From Aminobacter ciceronei (GTDB lineage: Bacteria; Pseudomonadota; Alphaproteobacteria; Rhizobiales; Rhizobiaceae): DNA of 64,000 nucleotides. Positions 51,121 to 59,337 of the stretch are shown here, piece after piece (position 1 is the stretch's first letter; the number at the start of each line of letters is the position of its first letter). The DNA lies in contig NZ_JACJHY010000031.1 of NCBI RefSeq assembly GCF_014138625.1, positions 27,988 through 91,987 of the forward strand. Reading direction: 5' to 3'. A program made the translations under genes and the position numbers. The notes beneath the pieces were generated by a model. It made no database searches and was not told where the DNA came from. It saw nothing but the letters and a program-made list of their open reading frames with translations.

Positions 51121-51996
51121 TCAGTTCGCCCGCCGGCGTCGAAACTCCTCAAGCCACGACAGCGATTTCTCCCAACCGCCGAAGGGGAAGATATGCAGGA
51201 AGGTCTGTGCGCCGCAGTTTGATGCCAGGCCGGTCTCGATGGCTTCGACCAGGTCGCCGGGATCCTTATCGGCAAGGACGTTGAACAGCCCGACGCCGGA
51301 GCGGCGAAGAGCTGCCAGCGATGGCCCGACACCGCACATCATGGCGAACTTGATCAGCTTGGTCAGCGACGTGACGCCGGCCACTCCGAGATGGACCGGA
51401 ATGCCCGGGTAGGCGCGATGCAGATCGTTTGTCCAGGCCGCCATCATCGCCCCGTCGAAGGCGAATTGCGAGACGATGCGCGGAGCAAGGTCGCGGTCAT
51501 GGCAGATGGCGATCTTGCGCAGCAGCGCATGGGCGAGCGCGCTCCGGCCGATTGCGGGATGGCCCTCAGGGTAACCGCCGATGAAGGCCGTCCGGATCGT
51601 GCTGTCGGCGATGACGGGATGGGCAAGCAGGTCGGCAGCATCCTCAAGCGGCCCGTTGGCGGCAAGCGGGTTGCCGCCGACAAACAAGGCCTCGGTGACG
51701 CCGTTGCGGCTATGGGCGCCGACGAGGTCGACGAACTCCTTCGGTGACGCGAAATGCCTCGCCCCGAAATGCGGCACGGGCACGAAACCTGCCTGCCTGA
51801 GCTGCCTCGCCGCCTCGACCTGCAAGGCCAGAGGCTTGCCTTCGAGATGGGTCAGGAAGACACGTGAGCCCTCGGGAAAAGCCGTTTCGAGCGGCAGGAA
51901 TCCCGCGGCCTGCGCCGGCGCCAGCTCGAGTGACACGCCCTCGGCGACAAGGTTCGGCGAATTCTCGGGTGAAAGGCGATGCTTGGGTTCGGGCAT
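51121..51996 (-). CDS. Methylenetetrahydrofolate reductase-like protein
   Basis: This 291-residue TIM-barrel flavoprotein of the MetF family interconverts 5,10-methylene-THF and 5-methyl-THF. Family traits are FLTHLEGKPLALQVEAARQL, VPHFGARHF, ALFVGGNPLAANGPLEDA and FIGGYPEGHP. It is divergent from typical MetF. In the company of a GcvT-like demethylase it would run in the oxidative direction, feeding methyl-THF made from the substrate back to methylene-THF, as proposed for metF next to ligM in Sphingobium. The ATG at 51996 has GGAGAT upstream; longer upstream frames are not credible. Confidence 0.85.
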   Translation of the reverse strand: MPEPKHRLSPENSPNLVAEGVSLELAPAQAAGFLPLETAFPEGSRVFLTHLEGKPLALQVEAARQLRQAGFVPVPHFGARHFASPKEFVDLVGAHSRNGVTEALFVGGNPLAANGPLEDAADLLAHPVIADSTIRTAFIGGYPEGHPAIGRSALAHALLRKIAICHDRDLAPRIVSQFAFDGAMMAAWTNDLHRAYPGIPVHLGVAGVTSLTKLIKFAMMCGVGPSLAALRRSGVGLFNVLADKDPGDLVEAIETGLASNCGAQTFLHIFPFGGWEKSLSWLEEFRRRRAN

Positions 51997-52081
51997 TTCG
52001 GATCTCCGGGCAAAGAGGGAGCAAGCGCCGGCTTGGGGGCCGCGGCGGGGACTGTGAAGGCGCAGGAGGTTCAGCCCGGGA

Positions 52082-52171
52082 TCAGGGCGGGGAGAAGTCG
52101 TAGGCGCATTTCGGCCGGGCCGGCGCAACGCCCGTCCACATCTCGCCGGCCATGTCGGAGGTGTTGCTCAT
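52082..52171 (-). CDS. 29-residue ORF between permease and folate reductase-like genes
   Basis: An ATG at 52171 overlaps the stop of the permease gene in an ATGA arrangement, the same overlap used elsewhere in the operon. The product of 29 residues is soluble, with an aromatic and Cys-containing end (PKCAYDFSPP). No family is recognised. It may be a real microprotein, a leader, or the remnant of a lost gene. The position favours translation, but length alone cannot prove it. Confidence 0.45.
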   Translation of the reverse strand: MSNTSDMAGEMWTGVAPARPKCAYDFSPP

Positions 52172-53100
52172 GACCTGCTGTAGCTTTCGCCAAGTGCTGC
52201 CGGCTGCCGGCTCTTTCCCCTGGCCATGACGATGATGGCGATGGAGATGACGTAGGGCAGCGCCAGCAGCAGCTGGTAGGGAACCGCCGCACCGATCGCC
52301 TGGCTGTGGGTCGCCACGGACTCCAGGAAGGAGAAGGCAAGCACGGCTGATGTCACCCGAAGCGGATGCCAGTTGCCGGCGATCAGCGCGACGACGACGA
52401 GCCAGCCACGGCCGGCGGAAAGCTCGGGAACGAAACGGTCAGAAAAGCCGAGCATCAGGAATGCGCCGCCAAGGCCGGTCAAGGCACTGCCGAAGATGGT
52501 CGCGGCATATTGCCGGGCCACGACGTTGAGCCCCATCGTGTCGAGTGCCGCCGGGTTCTCGCCCAGCGCCCGGAGTTCAAGCCCGGTCCTGGTACGGTAC
52601 AGGAATGCCCAGACGACGGGCACCAGCGCGAAGGCGGCGTAGGTCAGAAGTCGCTGGTCGAACAGCACGGAGCCGATGACGGGGATATCCGAGAGATAGG
52701 GAAACGGCACGGTGCCGATGCTGTCGAAGGTCGGCTGCGCCTTGCCCTTCACGAAGCTGCGGAACCAGAACAGGGTGAGCCCGCTGGCGAGCAGGTTGAT
52801 GCCCAGCCCGGTGATGAAATGATCGACCCGGAGCGTCACACTGAGGAAAGCGGTGATGGCCCCCAGCACCATGGCAGCTGAGATCGCCAATGCGAATGCG
52901 GTGAGGTGATCGCCGCTGACGGCGTAGGCGATGTAGGCGATGAAGGCACCGGTCAGCATGGTGCCCTCGACGCCGACGTTCCAGATGCCGGCGCGCTGGG
53001 TGACCAGCTCGCCCATGGCCGACAACAGCAGCGGCGTGGCGATGCGGATGGTCGCCGCGAGCAGGCTGACGAAGATGGCTTCCTGAAACAGTCCGCTCAT
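52168..53100 (-). CDS. BMP-type ABC transporter permease 2, copy B
   Basis: This 310-residue permease is equal in length to copy A at 40656-41588 and similar throughout (SAMGELVTQRAGIWNVGVEGTML, LGENPAALDTMGLNVVARQY). I start at the ATG at 53100, which overlaps the permease 1 stop by 4 bases; the frame extends upstream but only inside permease 1. It is likely to form a heterodimer with permease 1 copy B. Confidence 0.93.
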   Translation of the reverse strand: MSGLFQEAIFVSLLAATIRIATPLLLSAMGELVTQRAGIWNVGVEGTMLTGAFIAYIAYAVSGDHLTAFALAISAAMVLGAITAFLSVTLRVDHFITGLGINLLASGLTLFWFRSFVKGKAQPTFDSIGTVPFPYLSDIPVIGSVLFDQRLLTYAAFALVPVVWAFLYRTRTGLELRALGENPAALDTMGLNVVARQYAATIFGSALTGLGGAFLMLGFSDRFVPELSAGRGWLVVVALIAGNWHPLRVTSAVLAFSFLESVATHSQAIGAAVPYQLLLALPYVISIAIIVMARGKSRQPAALGESYSRS

Positions 53101-54161
53101 TTGGCCGAGCTCCATGTGAGGCGGTAGCGGGCCAGTGCCGTGCCGCAAAGGACGAAGAGAAGGATGGTGCCCTGCATCGCCTGGATCAGGGAATCCGGGA
53201 CGCCGCTCTGGATGCGCATGTCGACGGCGCCCGAGGACAGGCCGCCGAACAGGATGGCGACCGCCACGGTTCCGGCCGGCCGCAGGCCGCCGACCATGGC
53301 AACGATGATGCCGCCATAGCCGAGGCCGAAGAGATAGTCGGCCTTCAGCCGATGCTGGACGCCGAGCAGCTCCACGCCACCCGCAAGCCCGGCAAGCGCA
53401 CCGGACAACAGCATGGTGACCAGCACGATGCGCGGCACATCCATGCCCATGAAGCGCAAGGCGGTCTGGTTGGCGCCGAGCGCCCGCATGTCATATCCCG
53501 ATGACGTGCGTTCGAGCAGGAGATGGACGGCAATCGCAGCCAGAAGCGCAATCAGGATGCCGGCATGCAATGGCCCGGCCAGATGCGGCAGCCAGGCCGT
53601 CTGCGCCAGCAGCGGCGTCTGGTGGTAGGCGACCGTGGTGCCCGCTTCCGTCCATGGTCCGCCCGACAGCAGAAAGGACAGCAGATAGACGATGATGTAG
53701 TTCAGCATCACCGTCGAGAAAATCTCGTTGACCTCGTAGCGGTTGCGCAGAAGCGCTGCGATGCCGGACATCGTCGCGCCGCCGAGCATGGCGCCGGCAA
53801 TCGCCAGCGGCCCGACGACAACAAGCGGCGCATCGGCCAGCGACGACGCGACCCAATAGGCCCCCATCGCGCCGGCATAGACCTGGCCTTCCTGGCCGAT
53901 GCTCCAGATCCGGGCGCGGAAGACGACGACAGCGGCGAGCCCGGTGAGGATCAGCGGCGTGGCGGCGACGAGCGTGCGCAGCATGGCGCGCTGGCTGCCA
54001 AGGGCGCCGCGAAAAAGCGCCTCGAAGGCGGTCGTCACGTCGGCCGAGGACAGTTTCAGCAACATTGCGGTGGCGACGAAACCCGCCAGTATCGCCAGGC
54101 CATACGAAGCGCCCTGCCAGAGCAGGCTGGAACCATGGCGTTGTTCGAGCTTAATGTGCAT
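53097..54161 (-). CDS. BMP-type ABC transporter permease 1, copy B
   Basis: This 354-residue intact permease includes IWSIGQEGQVYAGAMGAYW, VNEIFSTVMLNYIIVYLLSF and GLGYGGIIVAMVGGL, followed by the C-terminal segment that is out of frame in copy A. It serves as the reference for that frameshift. Its start overlaps the ATPase end by 11 bases and its stop overlaps permease 2 by 4 bases. Confidence 0.93.
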   Translation of the reverse strand: MHIKLEQRHGSSLLWQGASYGLAILAGFVATAMLLKLSSADVTTAFEALFRGALGSQRAMLRTLVAATPLILTGLAAVVVFRARIWSIGQEGQVYAGAMGAYWVASSLADAPLVVVGPLAIAGAMLGGATMSGIAALLRNRYEVNEIFSTVMLNYIIVYLLSFLLSGGPWTEAGTTVAYHQTPLLAQTAWLPHLAGPLHAGILIALLAAIAVHLLLERTSSGYDMRALGANQTALRFMGMDVPRIVLVTMLLSGALAGLAGGVELLGVQHRLKADYLFGLGYGGIIVAMVGGLRPAGTVAVAILFGGLSSGAVDMRIQSGVPDSLIQAMQGTILLFVLCGTALARYRLTWSSAK

Positions 54162-55677
54162 GGGCGTCTCCTCCCGAAACTGCCTGGCCGGCCATCATCA
54201 GGCCGAGATGCTGCGGAGTGGTGCCTGAAGGGTCGACCACGCCGACGATCTTGCCGCGGTGGATCACGGCGATGCGGTCGCAGAGGGTCATCAGGTCGTC
54301 GAGCTCTTCCGAAGCCAGGAGGATGCCGAACCCCTCGGCCTTCTTGGCCAGAAGCTGGCGGTAGACATAGTCGATGACGCCGATGTCGAGGCCGCGCGTC
54401 GGCTGGTTGGCAAGCAGCAGCGACGTGCTGCGCTGCAGCTCGCGCGCCAGGATCACCTTCTGCGCATTGCCGCCGGACAGGCGGTCGACACGAGTGCCGC
54501 TGTCCCTCGCCGCGACGCGGTACTCGGACATGCTGTCGGCGGCAAAGGAACTGATCGCCTTGCGGTCGAGGAACGGCCCCTTGCGAAAGGCGCAGTCGTG
54601 GTGCCTGCCGAGCACGATGTTGTCGGCGATGGTGAAGCTGCCGATCAGCCCCTGCAGATAGCGGTCGTCAGGAATATGGCCGACACCGAGATCGATGACG
54701 TCCCTTGTCGATCCCGCAGTTACGTCCTTGCCGTCGATGCTGATGCGCCCGGCCTCGAGCGGACGCACCCTCATGATGGTCTCGAACAGCTCGCGCTGGC
54801 CGTTGCCGGCAACACCGGCGAGGCCGACGATCTCGTGCGCGCGCACGTGGATGCTCAATCCGTCGAGGACGCGGTGGCCGCGCTCGCCATTGACGTAGAC
54901 GTCGCTCAGATCGAGCACGATCTCGCCCGGCGTCTCCCTGTTGTGGTCGTAGGACGGCGAAACCTTGCGTCCGACCATCAGCACCGAAAGTTCTTCAGGA
55001 GATGTCTCGGCGGTCTTGAGGGATGCGACCAGCTTGCCGGCGCGCAGGACGGTGACACGGTCCGAACGCATCACCTCGCGCAGCTTGTGGGAGATCAGCA
55101 CGATCGCCATGCCGGCGTCGCGCATGCGCTCCAGTGCCGCCATCAGGCGGTCGGATTCCTGTGGCGTCAGAACCGCCGTCGGTTCGTCGAGGATCAGGAC
55201 CCGCACGCCCAGGAACAGAACCTTGATGATCTCGACCCACTGCTGCAGGCCGACCGGCAGTTCCTCGACGATGGCGTCAGGAGAAAGCGCAACGCCGTAG
55301 TCGGCGCACAAAGCTGCCAGCCGCCGCCGCGCTGCCCTGGTGTCCAGGAACAGCCCCCGGCCGCCGGCACCAACCAGAATGTTTTCGATGACGCTCAGCC
55401 GTCCAACGAGCTTGAAATGCTGGTGGATCATGCCGATGCCGAGGCGCAGCGCTTCGGCCGGCGAACGCAGCCGCATCGGCCTGCCGTCGATGGCGAGCGC
55501 GCCGCTATCGGGCTGGACATAGCCGTAAAGGCAACCGGACAGCGTGGATTTGCCGGCGCCGTTCTCGCCGAACAGGCAATGGATCTCGCCGGCATGTATG
55601 TCGAGCGACACGTCGTCCAGCGCAACGACGTCGCCATATCTCTTGCTCAATCCGCTGGCCTGCAACGCAACAGTCAT
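54151..55677 (-). CDS. BMP-type ABC transporter ATP-binding protein, copy B
   Basis: This 508-residue double ABC ATPase is paralogous to copy A. Walker A of domain 1 is GENGAGKST; LSGGNAQKVILAREL is the signature in domain 2, whose own nucleotide loop is degenerate (GVAGNGQRE). The ATG at 55677 with GGAGGAG upstream is preferred; the frame is open for eight more codons. It follows the BMP gene after a 13-bp hairpin. Confidence 0.93.
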   Translation of the reverse strand: MTVALQASGLSKRYGDVVALDDVSLDIHAGEIHCLFGENGAGKSTLSGCLYGYVQPDSGALAIDGRPMRLRSPAEALRLGIGMIHQHFKLVGRLSVIENILVGAGGRGLFLDTRAARRRLAALCADYGVALSPDAIVEELPVGLQQWVEIIKVLFLGVRVLILDEPTAVLTPQESDRLMAALERMRDAGMAIVLISHKLREVMRSDRVTVLRAGKLVASLKTAETSPEELSVLMVGRKVSPSYDHNRETPGEIVLDLSDVYVNGERGHRVLDGLSIHVRAHEIVGLAGVAGNGQRELFETIMRVRPLEAGRISIDGKDVTAGSTRDVIDLGVGHIPDDRYLQGLIGSFTIADNIVLGRHHDCAFRKGPFLDRKAISSFAADSMSEYRVAARDSGTRVDRLSGGNAQKVILARELQRSTSLLLANQPTRGLDIGVIDYVYRQLLAKKAEGFGILLASEELDDLMTLCDRIAVIHRGKIVGVVDPSGTTPQHLGLMMAGQAVSGGDAHAH

Positions 55678-55715
55678 TTGCCTAGAACTCCTCCGGCGCA
55701 TCAGTGCAGTTCGTC

Positions 55716-55747
55716 GCGCCCCGCCGGTCTCCTCACCGGCGGGGCGC
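55716..55747 (-). repeat. Intercistronic stem-loop after the BMP copy B gene
   Basis: GCGCCCCGCCGGT and ACCGGCGGGGCGC form a perfect 13-bp stem with a 6-base loop, 12 bases after the binding-protein gene, and no T tract follows. It can slow 3' decay or cause partial termination so that more binding protein than ATPase is made. Copy A has a comparable but different hairpin. Confidence 0.7.
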
Positions 55748-55758
55748 CCCAGGTCCGC

Positions 55759-56778
55759 CTATTGCGAAACCGGCAGGGCGGTATCGAGCGGCACCTTGAA
55801 GATGCCGTCGCGAATGGATTTCTCGGTTTCGGCAACCTTCGCCTTCAGCTCGTCCGGGACCTTTTCGGCGAGCGCGTGGTAGGGCGCGAGCGCCACGCCG
55901 CCTTCGGCCACGGAAAACCAGCGCGGCTCTGCGTTGCCCTGGTACGGCTCGCCCTTGGTGGCGTGGTTCCACCACTCGTCGATGATCCAGTTGATGTCGG
56001 GGTCCCAGAGCGCGACCGCGCTGGTCACCACGTTGTCAGGGGCAAAGTAGTTCTCGTCGGCCTTGCTGCCGAAGCAGTAGATCTTGTTGAGCTTGCAGGC
56101 CTCGAAATTCCCGGTGAGCTGGAGGATGCCGTCGACGCCGGTTGCGACCTGAGCATTCGTGTATTCGGCTGCTTTGCCCGGGTCGTACCAGGACTCGACG
56201 AAGGCAACGCGCTGCTTGATGTCGGCACGCATCTGCCGGGCGCCAGCGAAGAAGGCGTTGATCTCGTCATTGATGTCGTCGCCGGGGAAGGTGCCGACCA
56301 CGCCGAGCGAGCCCGACTTGCTCATGCCGCCGGCCAGCATGCCGCCGAGGTAAGATGCCTCGTGGACACGCTTGTAGATCCAGTACTGGTTGCCGCCCAG
56401 CGGCTGGTTGCCCGAGCCGACGACGGCAAAGGCCATGTCGGGGAACTCATCCTTGACCTTGGCGACCTGGTCCGAATAGGGCCCGTGGCCCCAGATGATC
56501 TGGTAGTCGCCCGACTCGGCATATATGCGCATCGCCTCGGCGGCATCGTCGTCGAACACCGGGTCGCCGACGGTCCATTCCACCTCCAGCCCGTGCGGCT
56601 TCTGCGCCTTCACCCGCTCCAGCGCGGCAATCAGGCTGCTCTGCCATGACGACTCGACGCCGCCGGTGAGCACCAGCGCAATCTTCACCTTTGTCGGCTC
56701 ATCGGCGAAGGCCGAGCCGGCAGCGACAGCGCAGACGGCCGCGACTACCGCAATTGTTGCTTTGCGAAGCATCGACAT
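55759..56778 (-). CDS. BMP-family substrate-binding protein, copy B
   Basis: This 339-residue periplasmic protein has a Sec signal (about residues 1-25, ending SAFA) and the BMP core: VKIALVLTGGVESSWQSSL, VVGSGNQPLGGNQYWIYKRVHE, ESWYDPGKAAEYTNAQVATG. It shares these segments with copy A but differs in many positions, so ligand preference could differ. The ATG at 56778 is chosen over a TTG two codons before and an ATG two codons after it. It follows the gcvT-like copy B gene in unit 3. Confidence 0.92.
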   Translation of the reverse strand: MSMLRKATIAVVAAVCAVAAGSAFADEPTKVKIALVLTGGVESSWQSSLIAALERVKAQKPHGLEVEWTVGDPVFDDDAAEAMRIYAESGDYQIIWGHGPYSDQVAKVKDEFPDMAFAVVGSGNQPLGGNQYWIYKRVHEASYLGGMLAGGMSKSGSLGVVGTFPGDDINDEINAFFAGARQMRADIKQRVAFVESWYDPGKAAEYTNAQVATGVDGILQLTGNFEACKLNKIYCFGSKADENYFAPDNVVTSAVALWDPDINWIIDEWWNHATKGEPYQGNAEPRWFSVAEGGVALAPYHALAEKVPDELKAKVAETEKSIRDGIFKVPLDTALPVSQ

Positions 56779-56847
56779 TTCCAAGGTTCCTCCCTTTGTC
56801 GTTCGCGGACGGGCCCTTTCCGGGCTCCGGCCGCATTTTTTGCAGGC

Positions 56848-58062
56848 TCAGGCGGAGCGCTTCAGCGCGGTGAACGGTGTCGCGACCTGGCGGGTCGATA
56901 CCAGCCCGAGCACGCGCCCGGTCTCGTCGGTCCATTCGGCCTGGATGTCGGTGCGCCCGACTTCGATCAGCTCGGCGCCCAGGCAGGCGAAGCCGATGAT
57001 CGCCCCGACCGTCGGGCTCCAGGTGACGCTGGTGGCGCGGCCGACGACGCGTCCCTCGTGGACAAGCTTCATCGCCTGCCAGCGGACACGCGGGCACAGA
57101 TTCGGCGAGGCGTTGGCGCGGCGATAGAGCGCGTAGATCTCGTCGGTGTCGAAGACCAGTCCGGTAAAGCCGTTGGCGGCGTGACCATTGGCCCCCTGCA
57201 CTTCAAGCGCTGCCTTGCCGACGAAGTCGGCCTTGCCGAGATCGACGAGGCGTTCAAGCCCAAGCTCGCCTGGCGTGACCAGGTTCTCGCCGTCGAGAAC
57301 GCCATGGGCGAACTGCAACTGTGGGCCTGCGCCGGTGTAGTCGGCGCGGATCAGGATGATGCCAGCCTCGACGCGGGCGATGTCGGCCGCGTACTCGCCA
57401 GCCGGAACGATGCCAAAATCCTGCCCGGCGCGGCGCACCGCGGCCCAGACGGCCGCGCCATCCTGCCGGTTCAGCCAGATCTCGTAGCCGAGTTCGCCGG
57501 TGAAACCCTGTCTGACCACCTCGACCTCGGCACCGCCGATGATGGCCTTGCGGATCCTGGAGAAACGGAACTTTTCCCAGCTCTCGCTCGTCGCCTTCTC
57601 AAGCGTCAAAGTCGAGTTTGGTCCCTGCAACGACAAGATGCCGATCTCGTCGGTCACGTCGCGGATGGTAACGTCGAAGCCCTCGGCGTGACGCTCGCAC
57701 CATTCCACCGCCGAGTCGCCCGACAGGCGGTAAACGTTCTCGGCGATGCGCAGCACCAGCCCGTCGGAAACGACATGGCCGCTTTCGGCGCATAGCGGCG
57801 TGTAGATGGCATGGCCGATCTCCATGCTGGCGATGGACCGTGTGATCAGGCGATCGAGCAAGGCAGCGGCGCCCGGACCGGCAATCTCGGCCTTGGGCAG
57901 CGGCGACATGTCGATCATTGCACCGGTGGTGCGGATCGCCCGGATCTCGTCTTCGACGTCGCTGAACATGTCGGGCACGAGGTAGCGGTCCCATGCGTAC
58001 CACCAGCGTGTCGCATTGTTCGCACTCGAATGGCTGTGAAACGGGGTACCCTTGAATTCCAT
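56848..58062 (-). CDS. GcvT-like aminomethyl/methyltransferase family protein, copy B
   Basis: This 404-residue paralog of the protein at 38344-39582 shares the N-terminal RWWYAWDRYLVPDM, MIDMSPLPKAEI, Asp100 in VVSDGLVLRI and GFTGELGYEIWL. It heads unit 3, which also encodes the folate reductase-like enzyme, so it is the best candidate for a folate-dependent demethylase in the locus. DmdA, LigM or sarcosine-type reactions are the nearest known models. The ATG at 58062 has AGGAGCC upstream. The substrate is unknown. Confidence 0.87.
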   Translation of the reverse strand: MEFKGTPFHSHSSANNATRWWYAWDRYLVPDMFSDVEDEIRAIRTTGAMIDMSPLPKAEIAGPGAAALLDRLITRSIASMEIGHAIYTPLCAESGHVVSDGLVLRIAENVYRLSGDSAVEWCERHAEGFDVTIRDVTDEIGILSLQGPNSTLTLEKATSESWEKFRFSRIRKAIIGGAEVEVVRQGFTGELGYEIWLNRQDGAAVWAAVRRAGQDFGIVPAGEYAADIARVEAGIILIRADYTGAGPQLQFAHGVLDGENLVTPGELGLERLVDLGKADFVGKAALEVQGANGHAANGFTGLVFDTDEIYALYRRANASPNLCPRVRWQAMKLVHEGRVVGRATSVTWSPTVGAIIGFACLGAELIEVGRTDIQAEWTDETGRVLGLVSTRQVATPFTALKRSA

Positions 58063-58144
58063 GGTGGCTCCTGCCCTCTGCTGTCCGTTCATTAGCCGGA
58101 CGATATGAAAGGGTGGGCGGAGCGTGAATGACTTTGGGACCTAG

Positions 58145-58155
58145 AAACATGTCTG
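58145..58155. promoter_or_regulatory. Candidate regulator site AAACATGTCTG
   Basis: It lies 83 bases upstream of the gcvT-like copy B start and 64 bases upstream of AraC paralog 3, matching 10 of 11 bases of the element at 48841-48851. A second TGTCAGAT half-site-like run follows within 10 bases. Confidence 0.35.
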
Positions 58156-58218
58156 CGTGTCAGATATTCTTCGACCCGCGGCACTGACTGGCAGCGATAC
58201 CCAAACCGGGAGGCTTGC

Positions 58219-59055
58219 ATGAGTTCGATCGTCTTCGCCGGAGGGCACACCTTCTCGTTCGGCGAGGCCGCCTACGAAAACGGCGGCTTCTTCGGCCCGA
58301 TGAAACTTGCCTATCTGCAGATTCTCGCGGTGTTCGAGGGACAGGCGAAAGTCGGCAGCGATGAAGGCGACTTCGAGGTCAATGCCGGCGAAGCGGCGCT
58401 GATCCTCAATCGCACGCCGATTTCCTTCCTCTATCCACGCGACAGGCACACACGCGTCGCCTGGTGCGAAACTGCGCCGTCGGCGGTCTCGAGCCTGATC
58501 ATGAAATCCTGGCGCAGCGGACCCGACATCGTGCCGCTCGACAACCGCATCCACCAGCTGATGCTGCTCGGCGTGGAACTTGGGGGATCATCGCGCAGCG
58601 GCGTCAACGAGGTACGCAACGCCATCGGCCAGGCGCTCTGCAGCTCATTCACCCTGGCCGTACAGGACAAGGAGAACCTCGGCGCCCTGCCCGATGTCGT
58701 GCAGCGCGCCAGGGCTTTCGTCGACGCCAATTTCAAGAACCAGATCACCGTGACCGACGTCGCCGAAGCGGCCATCGTCAGCCGCCAGCACCTGACCTTG
58801 CTGTTCGTCAGGCATATGGGCCTGACCCCTGCCCGCTACATCTGGCACGTCCGGGCCTCGCAAGGCGCTGCCATGCTGATGAACAGCGGCACGCCCATCG
58901 CTCGCATCGCCTATGAATGCGGCTACCAGGACCCGTTCCATTTCTCGCGCCACATCCGCAAGGCCTTTGGCCAAACGCCGCGCGAACTCAGAAGCGGCAA
59001 GGGCTTCCGCATGTCCTCGATCGACGCCGAGGAGCTTGAAAGCACGACGTTCTAG
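58219..59055 (+). CDS. AraC-family regulator, paralog 3
   Basis: This 278-residue regulator is divergent from gcvT-like copy B (156 bases apart) and therefore a likely controller of unit 3. It shares TFSFGEAAYENGGFFGPM with the N termini of the other two and IAYECGYQDPFHFSRHIRK in the HTH, but is the most divergent of the three (SRQHLTLLFVRHMGLTPARYIW). The ATG follows GGGAGGCTTGC. It is the last gene before the porin. Confidence 0.92.
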   Translation: MSSIVFAGGHTFSFGEAAYENGGFFGPMKLAYLQILAVFEGQAKVGSDEGDFEVNAGEAALILNRTPISFLYPRDRHTRVAWCETAPSAVSSLIMKSWRSGPDIVPLDNRIHQLMLLGVELGGSSRSGVNEVRNAIGQALCSSFTLAVQDKENLGALPDVVQRARAFVDANFKNQITVTDVAEAAIVSRQHLTLLFVRHMGLTPARYIWHVRASQGAAMLMNSGTPIARIAYECGYQDPFHFSRHIRKAFGQTPRELRSGKGFRMSSIDAEELESTTF

Positions 59056-59337
59056 TCAATCATGCCGCGCGGCCACTGTGCGGTTCGGCGATCTCACTCA
59101 TCTTACATCTGGATATGTCTTCATGCCTTCGCGGCATGTCACAGGCATGCACGCTGTCATAGTGTATAAAAGCCGCGCCTAACAAGCCCAGACAACAAGT
59201 GGCGTCCCGGATCCGCCCTGCACATCCCCAGCCATGTCGCGGGGGTCGAACCCTTCGTTCGTGTTGCATCAGGCGAGGACAGGAGGTGCGGCGCCGGCAG
59301 CGATTGCCGGCCCGACAACCAAACGAGGGGACCTGGA

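Noticed and set aside
54259..56649. A 796-codon open frame on the plus strand across the BMP copy B and ATPase genes
   Set aside because: It is antisense to two conserved genes, with no ribosome site or recognisable product.
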